Both the position numbers and the translations under genes were made by a program. Source: an uncultured Eubacteriales bacterium (GTDB lineage: Bacteria > Bacillota > Clostridia > Peptostreptococcales > Anaerovoracaceae). From it: a DNA stretch of 56,863 nt. The stretch spans positions 1-56,863 of the forward strand of contig CADATO010000013.1 in the NCBI GenBank assembly GCA_902790905.1. The letters are read 5' to 3'. A model generated the notes under the pieces. It did not search any database. It saw only the letters and a list, made by a program, of their open reading frames with translations, and had not been told where the DNA came from. Position 1 is the stretch's first letter; each line of letters begins with the position of its first letter. This document shows positions 42,571 through 50,390 of the stretch, in pieces.

Positions 42571-45507
42571 ATGCGAGAAAAACATGAAATAAAAGAGCGC
42601 TTGTTAAGTGGCTTTCAAACAGCTTTTATTGATTCATCGGTAAAGACTAACTTGGCGTATTTACCAGGCTTTGTTTCTAATAATCCAAATCAGGGAAGCA
42701 AAGTGATCTCAACCATTGAGTACGAATTGCTGCATTGCGATGCATTTGCAATCAGTGTTGCTTTTGTTACGATGGGTGGCATTACACCGTTGCTTTCTAC
42801 ACTAAAGGAACTTGAGCGAAAGCATGTTCCTGGTCGAATCCTGACTACCGATTACCTGACATTTACACAACCAGAGGCGCTGACGAAATTAGCATCACTT
42901 GAAAATATTGATCTTCGCATGTATGAGACGTTTGGCGAAGGCGAGGGTTTTCATACTAAGGGATATATCTTCAAGGATGGTGAGATCTATCGCATTGTTG
43001 TAGGCAGTTCAAATATGACATTGTCTGCTTTAACAACAAATAAAGAGTGGAATACAAAACTTGTCTCAACAGAAGAAGGCGCCTTTGCGCAGTCAATCTT
43101 AGATGAGTTTGATGATCTTTGGAATTCACCGAAGACGAAATCTTATGCAGAAGTAATAAGTAATTACGAGGAGCGGTATCGGATTTCCAAAGAACAACGG
43201 AAGATTGCAGCTCAGAGTAGAGTAGTTGATATGCAGCAGTATAAGCTGCAACCAAATGATATGCAGGTGCAGTTCACGCGCAACCTTAAAATGCTTCAAG
43301 CAGAAGGGGCTACTCGCGCTCTCCTGATCTCGGCAACAGGAACAGGGAAAACCTATGCGTCCGCCTTTGCCATGAGAGACAACAATCCGAGAAAAATGCT
43401 GTTTGTTGTTCACAGAGAACTGATCGCCAAGCAAGCCAAGGCAAGTTACGAGCGGGTCTTTGGGAAGAATAAAAAGTTTGGTTTGCTCTCTGGGAGTTCT
43501 AAAGACTACGATGCTGACTACCTGTTCTCGACAATGAATATGATGGCTCGTGAAGACGTGCTCGAGAGATTCCGGCCTGACGAATTCGACACCATCGTTA
43601 TAGATGAAGTTCATCGCGCTGGTGCTTCCAGTTATGAGCGAATCATTAACCATTTTAAACCTCGTTTGTTACTGGGGATGACAGCAAGCCCGGAGCGTAC
43701 AGACGGGTTTGATATTTTTTCGTTGTTTGACCACAATATTGCGCATGAAATCCGGTTGCAGCAGGCAATGGAAAATGATCTACTTTGCCCATTTCACTAT
43801 TTTGGGATTACCGATCTTATGGTCGATGGGAAGGTTATCGACGAAGAGACAGGGTTCTCTAGACTTGTATCGGATGCTCGAGTTGACCATGTAATTGAGC
43901 AAGCGGAATATTTCGGACACAGTGGCAATCGTGTGAAGGGGCTTGTCTTCTGCAGCAGGAAAGATGAGGCAAGAGAACTTTCCGAGAAGTTCAACGAACG
44001 AGGATATAGAACGGTTGCTTTGACAGGCGAAGACTCGCCCGAGCGCCGCGAAGAAATGTTGGATCGTCTTGCTAGTGACACTCGACCAGCGCATGAGCAA
44101 CTCGACTATGTGTTCGCTGTTGATATTCTAAATGAAGGTATCGATATTGTTGAACTGAACCAAATCATTATGCTCCGCCCGACGCAGAGCCCGATCATCT
44201 TTGTTCAGCAGCTTGGGCGTGGCTTGCGTAAAGCAAAAGATAAAGAGTATGTTGTCATTCTGGACTTCATCGGCAATTATACGAATAACTTTATGATCCC
44301 GGTGGCGTTATCCGGGGATAGGTCCTATAACAAGGACAACATGAGAAAATTTTTGTCGGATGGCACGCGGGTGTTGGCTGGCAGCTCCAGTATTCATTTT
44401 GACGAGATTTCTCGAAAGCGTATATATGCTTCAATTGATGCAGCAAAGACAAACGATATGAAACTGTTGAAGGATTCGTATCGGAATTTGAAATACAAAC
44501 TTGGCCATATTCCTTCACTCCAAGATTTTGTTGAACATGGTGAGATTGATGCCACGAAGATCTTCGAGAAGTGTGGATCGTATTACGAATTCTTGGTGAA
44601 GTACGAGGATGATTACACCGAAAGGCTGACTGCTGAAGAGGCTGAGATTATCAAGTTTATCTCCACAAAACTCGCAAAAGGGAAGCGCGTGCACGAATTA
44701 GAACTGCTCCGTATGATTATTGAAGAGGGCGGCAAGGCACCTTTGCTTGCGCGTTTTAGAGACGTGTTGTCATCAAAATATGGGATAGGATTAACTTTCC
44801 TTGAGGTCGAATCTGTAGCGCGTGTATTGATGAACGAATTTGGCAAAGAGCAAGAAAAGAAAGATCGTAGGCACTGTGTGTTTATTGAACGTGTTACGCC
44901 GGAAGAGTATGTGCCAGCGGAGCGATTCTTGGAGCTCTTAAAGAATCCTGTGTTTAAGGAAATGATTGCCGAAGTCGTACAGTTTGGAATCGGGCAGTAT
45001 GAATTGCATTATTCACATCGCTATAAAGATATGAACTTGCAACTCTATCAGAAGTACACATATGAGGATGTTTGCAGACTGCTCAACTGGAACACCAATG
45101 TGAATGCACAAAACATCGGCGGTTATAAGTATGACGCAGCGACAAAGACATTGCCGGTCTTTATCAATTATGACAAGGAAGAGGATGCTATAGCATACGA
45201 AGATAGATTTGTTTCAAGCAGCCAGCTGATTGCCTTATCTAAGCACCCGAGAAAAGTAGACTCAGCGGATGCTGATCACATTTACAAACGGACTCCTGCT
45301 GATAAAGATAATAGGATCTTCTTGTTTGTAAGAAAGAATAAAGATGATCAGGAAGCAAAAGAATTTTACTTCCTTGGTGAAATGGAGGCCAAAGGAGAGC
45401 CACACCAGATCTTTATGGAAAGCACAGGCGATAATGCATTCGAAATCGATTATAATTTAGACAGAATTGTACGCGAGGACCTGTACGAATACATTACAGA
45501 AGGATAG
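42571..45507 (+). CDS. PLD-nuclease-like / DEAD-DEAH helicase / DUF3427 protein
   Basis: A 978-residue multidomain protein. Residues about 40-200 form a phospholipase D-like domain with one HKD-type motif (GFHTKGYIF...VVGSSNMT). Residues about 230-600 form a superfamily 2 helicase: Walker A SATGTGKT near 255, DEVH near 345, motif III TASPERTDG, and motif VI QQLGRGLRK. The C-terminal ~370 residues match the DUF3427 region. Such proteins are found in defence islands, often beside Nudix enzymes as here. Predicted role: nucleic-acid targeting nuclease-helicase acting on foreign DNA; not proven. The start ATG lacks a strong ribosome site. Confidence 0.85.
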   Translation: MREKHEIKERLLSGFQTAFIDSSVKTNLAYLPGFVSNNPNQGSKVISTIEYELLHCDAFAISVAFVTMGGITPLLSTLKELERKHVPGRILTTDYLTFTQPEALTKLASLENIDLRMYETFGEGEGFHTKGYIFKDGEIYRIVVGSSNMTLSALTTNKEWNTKLVSTEEGAFAQSILDEFDDLWNSPKTKSYAEVISNYEERYRISKEQRKIAAQSRVVDMQQYKLQPNDMQVQFTRNLKMLQAEGATRALLISATGTGKTYASAFAMRDNNPRKMLFVVHRELIAKQAKASYERVFGKNKKFGLLSGSSKDYDADYLFSTMNMMAREDVLERFRPDEFDTIVIDEVHRAGASSYERIINHFKPRLLLGMTASPERTDGFDIFSLFDHNIAHEIRLQQAMENDLLCPFHYFGITDLMVDGKVIDEETGFSRLVSDARVDHVIEQAEYFGHSGNRVKGLVFCSRKDEARELSEKFNERGYRTVALTGEDSPERREEMLDRLASDTRPAHEQLDYVFAVDILNEGIDIVELNQIIMLRPTQSPIIFVQQLGRGLRKAKDKEYVVILDFIGNYTNNFMIPVALSGDRSYNKDNMRKFLSDGTRVLAGSSSIHFDEISRKRIYASIDAAKTNDMKLLKDSYRNLKYKLGHIPSLQDFVEHGEIDATKIFEKCGSYYEFLVKYEDDYTERLTAEEAEIIKFISTKLAKGKRVHELELLRMIIEEGGKAPLLARFRDVLSSKYGIGLTFLEVESVARVLMNEFGKEQEKKDRRHCVFIERVTPEEYVPAERFLELLKNPVFKEMIAEVVQFGIGQYELHYSHRYKDMNLQLYQKYTYEDVCRLLNWNTNVNAQNIGGYKYDAATKTLPVFINYDKEEDAIAYEDRFVSSSQLIALSKHPRKVDSADADHIYKRTPADKDNRIFLFVRKNKDDQEAKEFYFLGEMEAKGEPHQIFMESTGDNAFEIDYNLDRIVREDLYEYITEG

Positions 45508-45511
45508 ATAT

Positions 45512-45904
45512 ATGGAGTTGAAAACAATAGAAGTTGTTGCAGCCATCATACAAGATGGGGAACGCTACTTTGCAACACAGCGAGGGTACGGCGATTATAA
45601 GGATTGGTGGGAGTTCCCTGGCGGGAAAGTTGAAGCTGGAGAGACTCCTGAAGAGGCACTAGTTAGAGAGATCCAGGAGGAGCTGGATACAACGATCAAA
45701 GTAGAGCGGTTCCTTACAACAGTGGACTGGGATTATCCTAAGTTCCATTTGACGATGCATTGCTATCTTTGCACCGTGGCTGAAGGGGATCTGACATTGC
45801 GCGAGCACGAAGCAGCAAAGTGGCTCACGATGGAAGATATCGATAGCGTGAATTGGTTGCCTGCGGATGTATTGGTTGTTAATGCGTTGAAAGAGCAATG
45901 CTAA
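45512..45904 (+). CDS. Nudix hydrolase, MutT/NudG type (island copy)
   Basis: A 130-residue Nudix protein: the Nudix box is GGKVEAGETPEEALVREIQEEL (Gx5Ex5[UA]xREx2EExGU with Asp for the Gly). The preceding RGYGDYKDWWEFPGG matches (deoxy)nucleoside triphosphate pyrophosphohydrolases that act on CTP-like or oxidised nucleotides. It starts four bases after the helicase stop, with GAAGGATAGATAT upstream, so the two are co-translated. The next gene ends in a close paralogue with host-like composition. In a defence setting it may act on nucleotides during infection; this is inference. Confidence 0.88.
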   Translation: MELKTIEVVAAIIQDGERYFATQRGYGDYKDWWEFPGGKVEAGETPEEALVREIQEELDTTIKVERFLTTVDWDYPKFHLTMHCYLCTVAEGDLTLREHEAAKWLTMEDIDSVNWLPADVLVVNALKEQC

Positions 45905-45931
45905 TGCAGATTGTAGAATGTGAGAAGAAAG

Positions 45932-46768
45932 ATGTGTTACAAACTAACCACAAAAGAAAACAGCTGCGCTGAGGCGGCGGGGCGATTCCTCGCCTATACA
46001 GATAGCGCCGAGGATCTGCGGATTGCGGAAGAGGCGGCTGCAAACTGGCACATGGTGTTCCGGTGGATCTTCGAGTGCACGGCGGAGTCGGACGGCGGGA
46101 TTGATACGCGGGATGTGAAAAGCCATGCCAGCTGGGATATCCCGGCGCGGTGGATCGTGCTGGAGGACGGCAAGGCAGCAGGCGTGTATATGCACCAGCA
46201 CCTGTTCCTCTTCGATGATCCCGAGACCTGCGAACTCACCATCGAGCACAACGGCGGCTTTGTCGGCGGTTGGGGCGACATCACGGAGTACGAAGAGTAC
46301 ACGCTGATGGAAGGCCCGGGGCCGGGCACCGGCAAGGATGTCCTCGAGGTCGCGGCGGCCATCATGGTGGATGAGCAGGATAGGGTTTTCGTGACGCAGC
46401 GCGGTTACGGCAACTACAAAGACTGGTGGGAATTCCCGGGTGGCAAACTGGAGCCCGGTGAGTCCCCGGAAGCGGCTGCGGTCAGGGAGATCCGGGAGGA
46501 ACTCGGGGCAGAGGTGAAGGCTGAGCGATTCCTTAAGACGACGGTTCACGAATACGAGGAATACCACGTCATCCTGCACTGCTGGCTGTGCACCATCACG
46601 GGCGGCGAGCTCACCCTGAAGGAACACGAGGCGGCGAAGTGGCTGGCGGAGGATGAATACGGCAAGATCCGGTGGCTGCCTTCCGATCTGGCGGTGCTGG
46701 ATGAGATCCGCGGCGAGATCAGAAAGCGGGAGTTTTACAGAAAGTACCCGGACGGGATCGTACGGTAA
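45932..46768 (+). CDS. Two-domain Nudix hydrolase (host-like copy)
   Basis: A 278-residue protein. The first ~140 residues form a domain of unknown function with several Trp residues. The C-terminal ~135 residues are a Nudix domain with RGYGNYKDWWEFPGGKLEPG and REIREELG, closely related to the Nudix protein just upstream, but GC-rich like the chromosome. Where the island copy reads GAGCGGTTCC for Glu-Arg-Phe, this gene reads GAGCGATTCC and so carries the 9-mer repeat (46524-46532). ATG 45932 is chosen; GTG 45920 is possible, and neither has a clear ribosome site. Confidence 0.8.
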   Translation: MCYKLTTKENSCAEAAGRFLAYTDSAEDLRIAEEAAANWHMVFRWIFECTAESDGGIDTRDVKSHASWDIPARWIVLEDGKAAGVYMHQHLFLFDDPETCELTIEHNGGFVGGWGDITEYEEYTLMEGPGPGTGKDVLEVAAAIMVDEQDRVFVTQRGYGNYKDWWEFPGGKLEPGESPEAAAVREIREELGAEVKAERFLKTTVHEYEEYHVILHCWLCTITGGELTLKEHEAAKWLAEDEYGKIRWLPSDLAVLDEIRGEIRKREFYRKYPDGIVR

Positions 46769-46889
46769 TCTGGCGGAACCAGGTGCGGAAAGAGGAAGAG
46801 TGGCTGGCAAAGCAGGACTTTTCGAACAGCGCGGAGGACGCGTATACGGGTTAGCAGGCAGTGATGCCATATAGTACAAAAATACTAGA

Positions 46890-46914
46890 AGCCATCCTTT
46901 CGGGTGGCTTTTTT
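46890..46914 (+). terminator. Terminator after the two-domain Nudix gene
   Basis: AGCCATCC / GGGTGGCT with a TTTC loop, followed by six Ts. The gap 46769-47066 otherwise shows no gene; a 29-codon coding-like stretch at 46768-46854 ends in TAG and has no start signal. Confidence 0.85.
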
Positions 46915-47066
46915 GGTGTTTCCAGATAATTTACGGAGTGTTCAAAAGGCGCGATACTTAAAGAGGGGATGGGATTGCGAAAGCGATGCCATTTTTAATT
47001 CCCCATTGAAATTATGGGATTTGTTATAGCTTGCAGAACTACTTTTTGTCAGAAAGGAGAGTCGCA

Positions 47067-48659
47067 ATGGAAAAGAAGAGTTTTCGAACTATGATAGAAC
47101 CTAAGATTTTCTATCCGGCTGTTGTACTGGTCGCTCTGATGGTACTTTGGGCGGCGCTGAGTCTGGACTCGCTGGCGAGTTTCTCTGCGGCGTTCATCAA
47201 TGTCGTCAAGTATGACTTCGGCTGGTATCTGAACCTGCTGACTACGGTCTGCCTTGTCATCCTGTTCTACTTCGCGCTGAGTAAAAAAGGCAATATCGTC
47301 ATCGGCGGTAAAGATGCCAAGCCCGACGTAGGGTTCTTCACCTACTGCACGATCGTCCTGACCGGCGGCATCGGTGTCGGCATCGTTTTCTGGTGCATCG
47401 CAGAGCCTCTGATGCATTACGCCTACACACCTGCGACATGGGGTGTGGATCCCGAAAGTCCGGGTGCCGGCGTACTGGCGCTGGCATATTCGTTCGGCGA
47501 CTGGGCGTTCCATCCGTATGCGCTGTTCACCATCATTGGTGTTGCAATCGCTGTTGCAGTCTACAACTACAGACTGCCGTTCCGCACCAGTTCGGTCCTC
47601 TACCCGCTCGCAGGAGAGAAAGTTAACGGCGGCCTGGGCTATGTGGTCGACGTTGTGATCGTCGTCGCATTCGTCCTTGGTTTCAGCACCACCTTCTCGC
47701 TGTCCGCAGCGCAGATCGCAAGAGGCCTCGCATACGTCTTCGGTCTTCCGGCGACCTCGGGTGTGCAGATGCTGATCGTTGTCATCATGGGTGTGCTTTG
47801 CACGTTCACCTGCATTTCCGGTATCAAGCGCGCCATCTCGTTCGTCAGTAACCTGAACTTTGGCGTTTACATGTACATTCTGGCCTTCATCGTGATCGTC
47901 GGCCCGACGCTCTTCATCCTCAACATCATGAACGACGCGTCTTCGTACTACTTCGACCATCTGATCACCTTCGGGCTGTTCACCGATGCGTTCGGCACCA
48001 GCGAAGGCTGGTACCAGAGCTGGCCGATCTTCTACTGGACATGGTTTATCTCCACGTCCCTGATCCTCGGCACGTTCACGGCTAAGATCGCAAGAGGCCG
48101 CACGATCCGTCAGGTCATCCTGGTCAACATGATCATCCCGTCGCTGTTCGCGATCGTCTGGTTCTCCGTCCTCGGCGGCGATGCGATTTATGAAGAGTTC
48201 TACAACAACGCGGGCATCGTGGATGACATCAACAACTACGGTCTTGAGTATGCGGTCTTCGGCACACTCGAAAAACTCCCGCTCAGCGGGCTGAATATCC
48301 CGGTCTTCCTGATCGCGGTCATCCTCTCTATGATGACCTGCATCAACGGCATGTCCACAGCGATCTCCCAGCTCTTCCAGAAGACGGAGTACACGCTGGA
48401 CGGCATGGACGAACCGCACAACGGCGCCAAGATCGCAGCCATCGCGCTGCTCACAGGTGTTGCGCTCATCATGATCGCACTCGGCGGTGCAAGTGAGATG
48501 CAGACCGGCGCTGTAGCAGCCGGCCTGCCCGCATCGATCATCACAATCATCTGCATCATCTCGCTCTTCAAGCTGACCTCGAAGAAGTATATCGAGCAGT
48601 CTGAAGAAAAGAGTCTGCAGGAGATCATGGCGGCGGACAAGGCGGAAAAGAAGAACTAA
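47067..48659 (+). CDS. BCCT-family betaine/carnitine/choline transporter
   Basis: A 530-residue protein with twelve membrane helices of the BCCT family, which imports betaine, carnitine or choline using ion gradients or exchange. GGIGVGIVFWCIAEPLMHY matches the family's glycine-rich helix, and SEGWYQSWPIFYWTWFISTSLILGTF-type sequence is in the place of the substrate-binding Trp-rich helix, followed by AKIARGRTIRQV. The usual W-SPF-GMF segment is altered (STSLILGTF), so substrate or coupling may differ. The start has AGAAAGGAGAGTCGCA upstream. Two terminators follow. Confidence 0.9.
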   Translation: MEKKSFRTMIEPKIFYPAVVLVALMVLWAALSLDSLASFSAAFINVVKYDFGWYLNLLTTVCLVILFYFALSKKGNIVIGGKDAKPDVGFFTYCTIVLTGGIGVGIVFWCIAEPLMHYAYTPATWGVDPESPGAGVLALAYSFGDWAFHPYALFTIIGVAIAVAVYNYRLPFRTSSVLYPLAGEKVNGGLGYVVDVVIVVAFVLGFSTTFSLSAAQIARGLAYVFGLPATSGVQMLIVVIMGVLCTFTCISGIKRAISFVSNLNFGVYMYILAFIVIVGPTLFILNIMNDASSYYFDHLITFGLFTDAFGTSEGWYQSWPIFYWTWFISTSLILGTFTAKIARGRTIRQVILVNMIIPSLFAIVWFSVLGGDAIYEEFYNNAGIVDDINNYGLEYAVFGTLEKLPLSGLNIPVFLIAVILSMMTCINGMSTAISQLFQKTEYTLDGMDEPHNGAKIAAIALLTGVALIMIALGGASEMQTGAVAAGLPASIITIICIISLFKLTSKKYIEQSEEKSLQEIMAADKAEKKN

Positions 48660-48701
48660 AAGGAGGAACGGGCTTCAGTATAACTCCTTACCCGCAGAAG
48701 G

Positions 48702-48731
48702 AAAGCGGGCGGCCGGGCGGCTGCCCGTTTT
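48702..48731 (+). terminator. First terminator after the BCCT gene
   Basis: AAAGCGGGC (48702-48710) pairs with GCCCGTTTT (48723-48731, one G-T pair), with the T tract in the right arm and TCTTTG after it. Confidence 0.8.
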
Positions 48732-48783
48732 CTTTGTTAGAGAGCGTTACCGTATCATATACAGAGTTCTTAACAGGTACATT

Positions 48784-48810
48784 AAGCAGGGGATACATTC
48801 CCCTGCTTTT
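48784..48810 (+). terminator. Second terminator after the BCCT gene
   Basis: Ten-bp stem AAGCAGGGGA / TCCCCTGCTT with loop TACAT, then TT. Two terminators in 110 bases suggest strict insulation of the next gene. Confidence 0.75.
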
Positions 48811-48909
48811 AAGATAATTTGATTGTTCCGACAGACGCAAAGGGAGTAATATAAAGAAAACAATCCCACTGCAATGAGGGCACGCATATGCGGCTGGCAG
48901 GAGGCATAC

Positions 48910-49485
48910 ATGAACACATTATATGATACCCTTGGCGTCCGCGTGATGGCGAACAAGGACGAGATCGAGCACGCTTTTACCAACCGGATAGAGGCGATCA
49001 GCAAGAAGGCTGGCAGGATGGCTGCGGCGGACGCGGAGATGGTCAACGCGGCCGGTGCTTATGCGATTCTGAAAGAGCCGGACTGCAAGGCGGAGTACGA
49101 CCGCATGCTGCAATCCGGGCAGCCGGTCCTGTACCACCAGCAGAACATCACGCAGCTCGGCATGCAGTGCGCGGGCATCATCGACCAGGCGAACATCGGG
49201 CTGCGGCAGCTCACCACGAAGAAGGATATCCTCATCGGACTGCTGCTCCTGCTGCTTGGCGTGGGCATCACCGGCGGGTCGTACCTGCTGGCGGTCGCGC
49301 GCGGGGGCGGTACGTATATCATCAGCTACGGGCTCATCATCGCGGGCTGTGTCGGCTTTTTCGGGCAGCTCTTCAAGGCGATGAAGGGACGCGGGAAAGG
49401 CAAGCAGATCAAGGCGGCGATGTGGGGACAGCTGCATGGCAGATTTGTCACCGGGCCGCTGTCGGATCTGATCCGGCTGGGGTGA
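48910..49485 (+). CDS. J-domain-like membrane protein lacking the HPD motif
   Basis: A 191-residue protein. Residues 1-60 (MNTLYDTLGVRVMANKDEIE ... NAAGAYAILKEPDCKAEYDRML) look like a DnaJ domain, but the HPD tripeptide needed to stimulate DnaK is missing. Two membrane helices follow (about 105-150) and a basic C-terminus. It may be a membrane scaffold using a degenerate J fold. The start at 48910 has GCAGGAGGCATAC upstream; the frame to 48874 is not used. The sirtuin gene starts 20 bases after its stop. Confidence 0.75.
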   Translation: MNTLYDTLGVRVMANKDEIEHAFTNRIEAISKKAGRMAAADAEMVNAAGAYAILKEPDCKAEYDRMLQSGQPVLYHQQNITQLGMQCAGIIDQANIGLRQLTTKKDILIGLLLLLLGVGITGGSYLLAVARGGGTYIISYGLIIAGCVGFFGQLFKAMKGRGKGKQIKAAMWGQLHGRFVTGPLSDLIRLG

Positions 49486-49505
49486 TCCCCGGGGGAGGTG
49501 CTGGT

Positions 49506-50252
49506 ATGAGCGATCTCATGAGAGTACAGGAGGCGGCAGAGAAGCTGCAGGCAGCCATCGATTCGCACAAACGGGTTGTGTTCTTCGGCGGGGCGGGCGT
49601 CTCGACCGAAAGCGGCATTCCGGACTACCGCGGCAAGGACGGCATCGACAAAGAAGGCCCGGATGAAGAGGGCTATACGCCCGAGGAGCGGCGCTACCAC
49701 GACTACTTCCTCACGCATCCGGACAAGTTCCACGACGAGTTCATCGTGCGGTTTCGCGCGCTTTCGGCGGTGGAGCCAAATGCGACCCACTACAAACTCG
49801 CGGAGCTCGAACGCGCGGGCAAACTCCGGGCGGTCATCACACAGAACATCGACGGGCTGCATCACCGGGGCGGCAGTCAGTACGTCATCGAGCTGCACGG
49901 GAACATGCGCACGTGCCACTGCGAGAAGTGCGGCACGACGTACGATATTAAGCGATTCCTCGACGATGGGGTGCGCTGCGACTGCGGCGGGCTGATTCGG
50001 CCGGACATCGTGATGTTCGGGGAGAGCCTGGACGACGGGGCCATCACGGCGGCGGTGAACGAGATCGCCAATGCGGACATGCTGATCATCGCGGGCACGA
50101 GCCTGGCGGTGTACCCGGCGGCAGGGCTTGTGGACTATTTCCGCGGGGACTGCCTGGTGCTGATGGACAGACAGAAAACACCCCGTGACGGGGCGGCGGA
50201 CATCCTGATCCGCGAACCCATCGCGGAAGTGTTCGGGAAGATCAAGGTGTGA
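49506..50252 (+). CDS. cobB: NAD-dependent protein deacylase, sirtuin family
   Basis: The 248-residue protein has all sirtuin motifs: GGAGVSTESGIPDYRG (NAD binding), TQNIDGLHHRGG with the catalytic-loop Gln-Asn-Ile-Asp, the catalytic His in IELHGNM, four zinc-binding Cys in CHCEKCG and CDCGG, and RPDIVMFGE, GTSLAVYP. It removes acyl groups from lysines using NAD. GGGGGAGGTGCTGGT fixes the start at 49506; the long frame upstream overlaps the J-like gene in another frame. A terminator follows directly after the stop. Confidence 0.92.
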   Translation: MSDLMRVQEAAEKLQAAIDSHKRVVFFGGAGVSTESGIPDYRGKDGIDKEGPDEEGYTPEERRYHDYFLTHPDKFHDEFIVRFRALSAVEPNATHYKLAELERAGKLRAVITQNIDGLHHRGGSQYVIELHGNMRTCHCEKCGTTYDIKRFLDDGVRCDCGGLIRPDIVMFGESLDDGAITAAVNEIANADMLIIAGTSLAVYPAAGLVDYFRGDCLVLMDRQKTPRDGAADILIREPIAEVFGKIKV

Positions 50253-50281
50253 GCGGTATATTGTATACCGCTTCTTTTTTT
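50253..50281 (+). terminator. Terminator after the sirtuin gene
   Basis: GCGGTATA-TTG-TATACCGC directly after the stop codon, then TTCTTTTTTT. Confidence 0.9.
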
Positions 50282-50310
50282 GCCAAAAGGGGGAGCGATT
50301 CCTGTATACT
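50280..50310 (+). promoter_or_regulatory. Promoter of the glutaminase gene with the 9-mer in its spacer
   Basis: TTGCCA (50280-50285), 19 bases, TATACT (50305-50310). The iterated motif AGCGATTCC fills 50294-50302, between the -35 and -10 boxes. Confidence 0.5.
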
Positions 50311-50390
50311 ATAGATGCGCGGTCAGGCGTTCAACCGGTCGCGTGATTTGTCCAGCTAGTTAACACAGACCAATCGGAAAGGCGGACATC

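Larger units (their letters stand above)
40428..45930. other. AT-rich, probably acquired genomic island
   Basis: Base composition falls sharply by eye compared with both flanks, and codon use shifts to A/T-ending codons. The segment holds a small membrane protein, a lipoprotein, an unknown protein, a PLD-helicase-DUF3427 and a Nudix hydrolase, and no exact copy of the 9-mer repeat found throughout the rest. No integrase or tRNA is seen at its borders. The 14-bp direct repeats at 40438 and 42015 bound only its left third. Confidence 0.75.

Noticed and set aside
46768..46854. Coding-like 29-codon stretch (WRNQVRKEEEWLAKQDF...) after the Nudix gene
   Set aside because: No start codon or ribosome site, too short to identify; it may be the tail of a decayed gene but cannot be supported.
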